Shown: positions 6,466 through 7,952 of the stretch, one piece after another | Position numbering within the stretch: the stretch's first letter is position 1 | How the letters are laid out: each line of letters starts with the position of its first letter | Assembly (NCBI GenBank): GCA_002505325.1 | Contig: DAUV01000086.1 | Span: 7,493 to 15,444, forward strand | Reading direction: 5' to 3' | Length of the DNA: 7,952 bases | Source: Euryarchaeota archaeon UBA623 | GTDB taxonomy: Archaea > Thermoplasmatota > Poseidoniia > Poseidoniales > Thalassarchaeaceae | Made by a program: the position numbers and the translations under genes | The notes under the pieces: generated by a model | Told to the model about the DNA's origin: nothing | What the model saw: only the letters and a program-made list of their open reading frames with translations | Databases searched by the model: none

Positions 6466-7259
6466 GTTTCGAACAGAACGTCTCTGGCTCGGGACAGGAA
6501 TCTCTCTCCCGAGTCTACAAACAACACCTGACCCGTGACGGCCTCTGCGCCCATCAGATAAGAGACGGCGTCTGCGATGTCCCCCGGAGAAGGTCCACGC
6601 CTCAAGGGTGTCTCGGACTGCGCTCTTGTAAATCCGATATCGCTCTGCTCGTCGCTTGGCAGAGTATGCCCAGGCGCTACGGCATTGACCCGAATACGAG
6701 GAGCGAGGCCACGTGCCAGTGCATCGGTCAGACCAAGCATAGCATAGCGCGAGGCCGTGTATGAGAGATAGTCGGGGTTGGGTTCGGCTATCTTCTGGTC
6801 GAGGATGTTCACCACACATGCCCTGTCGTCTTCACCAAGCTGCTGATTGAGCGCACGAATCAACAGCATCGGCGATTTGGCGTTTACCTCCATGTGAGCA
6901 TCCCAGCTCTCAGTATCGATACTATCTATGTCATCGTGTATGAACAACGAGGCATTGTTGACGATACCGCATAAAGGCGAGTCTGTGCCGGCCCGTTGAA
7001 TTAGTGAAGCCGCCGATGCAGCATCGGACAAATCAGCATGGATAGCGAGCGCGTTACCTCCAGAGGACCGGATGTTCTCGACAAGGTCCGCGGCTTCGTC
7101 CGCAGAACCACGGTAGTGGATGATAAGAGAATAGCCGTCAGCAGCCAGACGCAGGCAGATAGCCCTGCCTATGCGCTTGGCGCCCCCAGTAACCAGCACC
7201 GCGCCATTGGCCATGTTCTGCCGAAGACCACTACTGATATTACCCGTTGTATCTGACAT
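6459..7259 (-). CDS. Short-chain dehydrogenase of the pteridine reductase / FolM type
   Basis: This 266-residue SDR-fold protein probably reduces a dihydropterin or dihydrofolate with NADPH. The nucleotide-binding motif TGGAKRIG is at 24-31, HYRGS at 48-52 (the position that favours NADPH), D76 in HADLSD, NNAS at 101-104, and N126 in VNAKSP. The usual catalytic Ser is an Asp (D154), exactly 13 residues before the catalytic Tyr167. This Asp-Tyr spacing is characteristic of PTR1 and FolM pteridine reductases. The Lys expected four residues after the Tyr is Arg171 (codon cgc), which is unusual. The C-terminal part has RVNAVAPG and VTGQVLFVDSG. The start at 7259 is supported by an AT-rich element 24-32 bases upstream. 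Met16 (7214) is an alternative that would give a more compact SDR N-terminus. It is the first gene of a two-gene operon with folB, 4 bases downstream, which supports a role in pterin/folate chemistry. Confidence 0.88.
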   Translation of the reverse strand: MSDTTGNISSGLRQNMANGAVLVTGGAKRIGRAICLRLAADGYSLIIHYRGSADEAADLVENIRSSGGNALAIHADLSDAASAASLIQRAGTDSPLCGIVNNASLFIHDDIDSIDTESWDAHMEVNAKSPMLLIRALNQQLGEDDRACVVNILDQKIAEPNPDYLSYTASRYAMLGLTDALARGLAPRIRVNAVAPGHTLPSDEQSDIGFTRAQSETPLRRGPSPGDIADAVSYLMGAEAVTGQVLFVDSGERFLSRARDVLFETE

Positions 7260-7260
7260 C

Positions 7261-7292
7261 TAGGAGGAATTCTCCGTAGGAGAATGATTAAC
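7261..7292. promoter_or_regulatory. Divergent promoter/operator region between the reductase-folB operon and lipA
   Basis: ATTCTCC-GTA-GGAGAAT (7269-7285) is a perfect 7-bp inverted repeat with a 3-base spacer. It is interlaced with a direct repeat, TAGGAGGAAT (7261-7270) and TAGGAGAAT (7277-7285), 16 bases apart. Next to it AATGATTAAC (7283-7292) is AT-rich. Read leftward it gives TTAATCATT 24-32 bases before the reductase ATG, and read rightward TTAAC 26-30 bases before the lipA ATG at 7318. This layout fits two back-to-back leaderless promoters with a repressor site covering the reductase side. The repeats are seen directly; the regulatory role is inferred. Confidence 0.4.
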
Positions 7293-7317
7293 GGCGCACG
7301 TTCATCCGATAGACTCG

Positions 7318-7952
7318 ATGGCAACGCACCTGCCAACCATCGACGCCGAATCCGCTTTGGGTGGCGGCTGTGGAGGAGTGCCCAGAGGGAGTGCACAAGA
7401 GCGTCGTCGAGATATGCGCAAGCGGTTGCCTAAGTGGTTCGCGACTACACTGCCCACCGGTACTGCACGAATTCGCTACAACGATACAAAATCCAACGTC
7501 CACGAGCATGGCTTACACACGGTTTGTGAGGAAGCGAGATGCCCAAATGTGCATGACTGTTGGAGCAGGGGCACTGCGACATTCATGGTGGCCGGCGAGG
7601 TCTGTACTCGTGGTTGCAGGTTCTGCGCGGTTGGCACCGTCAAGTCACCCCCTCCTCTGAACCCAGAAGAGCCCGGTGAGTTGGCCGAAGCTGTCGCGAT
7701 GATGGGGCTCAATCATGCGGTCATCACTGTCGTAAATCGCGATGATCTTCCAGACGGAGGCGCTAGCCACTACCGTGATTGTATCCTCGCAGTCGCGCAA
7801 CGCAGTCCCGAAGTCGGCCTAGAGTTGCTATGCTCTGATCTCGATGGTAATCTTGAGGCATTGGCAGACTTGCTAGAAAATCTGCCTCTGAGAGTATTCG
7901 CCCACAACGTCGAGTGTGTGCCTCGACTCGATGCCGTAGTACGCGACCCCCG
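7318..7952 (+). CDS. lipA: Lipoyl synthase (LipA), C-terminus cut by window edge
   Basis: LipA is a radical-SAM enzyme that inserts two sulfurs into protein-bound octanoyl groups to make lipoyl cofactors. From the ATG at 7318, 211 codons are present, and the frame runs off the right edge. The auxiliary-cluster motif is C70-EEAR-C75-PNVHD-C81, and the radical-SAM motif CTRGCRFC has Cys 96, 100 and 103. Further LipA features are GTATFM, NPEEP, RDDLPDGGA and AHNVE. The C-terminal Ser-containing motif that ligates the auxiliary cluster lies outside. The start is uncertain. An in-frame ATG at 7414 begins MRKRLPKWF, matching the usual RKPxW region, but other LipA proteins often have residues before it. 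The 7318 start has a TATA-like TTAAC 26-30 bases upstream. A stop at 7285-7287 limits the frame. It is divergent from the reductase-folB operon. Some residues differ from the usual consensus (ITVVNRDDL for ITSVDRDDL, NVECV for NIETV), but the cluster ligands are intact. Confidence 0.93.
   Translation, partial: MATHLPTIDAESALGGGCGGVPRGSAQERRRDMRKRLPKWFATTLPTGTARIRYNDTKSNVHEHGLHTVCEEARCPNVHDCWSRGTATFMVAGEVCTRGCRFCAVGTVKSPPPLNPEEPGELAEAVAMMGLNHAVITVVNRDDLPDGGASHYRDCILAVAQRSPEVGLELLCSDLDGNLEALADLLENLPLRVFAHNVECVPRLDAVVRDP

Noticed and set aside
7284..7433. Short plus-strand ORF of 49 residues, with GGAG just before its ATG, overlapping the lipA 5' end
   Set aside because: The GGAG is only one base from the ATG, too close for a Shine-Dalgarno site. 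The peptide is Arg/Ala-rich shadow sequence in a different frame from lipA.

Overview
The window looks like a piece of an archaeal genome, most probably a marine planktonic euryarchaeon of the Poseidoniales (Marine Group II) type. This is inferred from large secreted, Asp-rich, sequon-rich surface proteins, genes that seem to start without leaders or Shine-Dalgarno sites, a class II tRNA-Leu with encoded CCA, and bacterial-style cofactor genes mixed in. No phylogeny could be run, so the taxon is a moderate-confidence guess.

Left two thirds (minus strand, transcribed right to left): two large surface-protein genes. The first (5851 to 2915, GTG start) encodes a 978-residue protein with an N-terminal signal/anchor, a long extracellular part with NEW3/CARDB-like beta-sandwich modules, one C-terminal membrane span and an acidic cytoplasmic tail. 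The second (2796 or 2832, running off the left edge) encodes a secreted protein with a signal peptide, a very long array of Asp-rich thrombospondin type 3-like calcium-binding repeats, and then a segment that resembles the region just before a transglutaminase-like core. The core itself would lie beyond position 1.

Middle: a 117-base spacer with a perfect 8-bp inverted repeat separates the divergent 978-residue gene from a complete tRNA-Leu(TAA) on the plus strand. The tRNA ends one base from the stop codon of a convergent gene.

Right part: a tight minus-strand pair, a pteridine-reductase-like short-chain dehydrogenase followed after 4 bases by a dihydroneopterin aldolase-family gene (folB). 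Together they point to folate or tetrahydropterin metabolism. Divergent from them, on the plus strand, is the start of lipA (lipoyl synthase), cut by the right edge. The 58-base divergent spacer holds interlaced inverted and direct repeats that could be an operator.

Nothing here is a mobile element, CRISPR array or obvious defence system. The points of most interest are the Ca-binding/transglutaminase-like surface protein and its membrane partner, the D-Y-R catalytic variation in the reductase, and the short CC-NNN-GG-centred palindromes in the three spacers upstream of minus-strand genes or operons.
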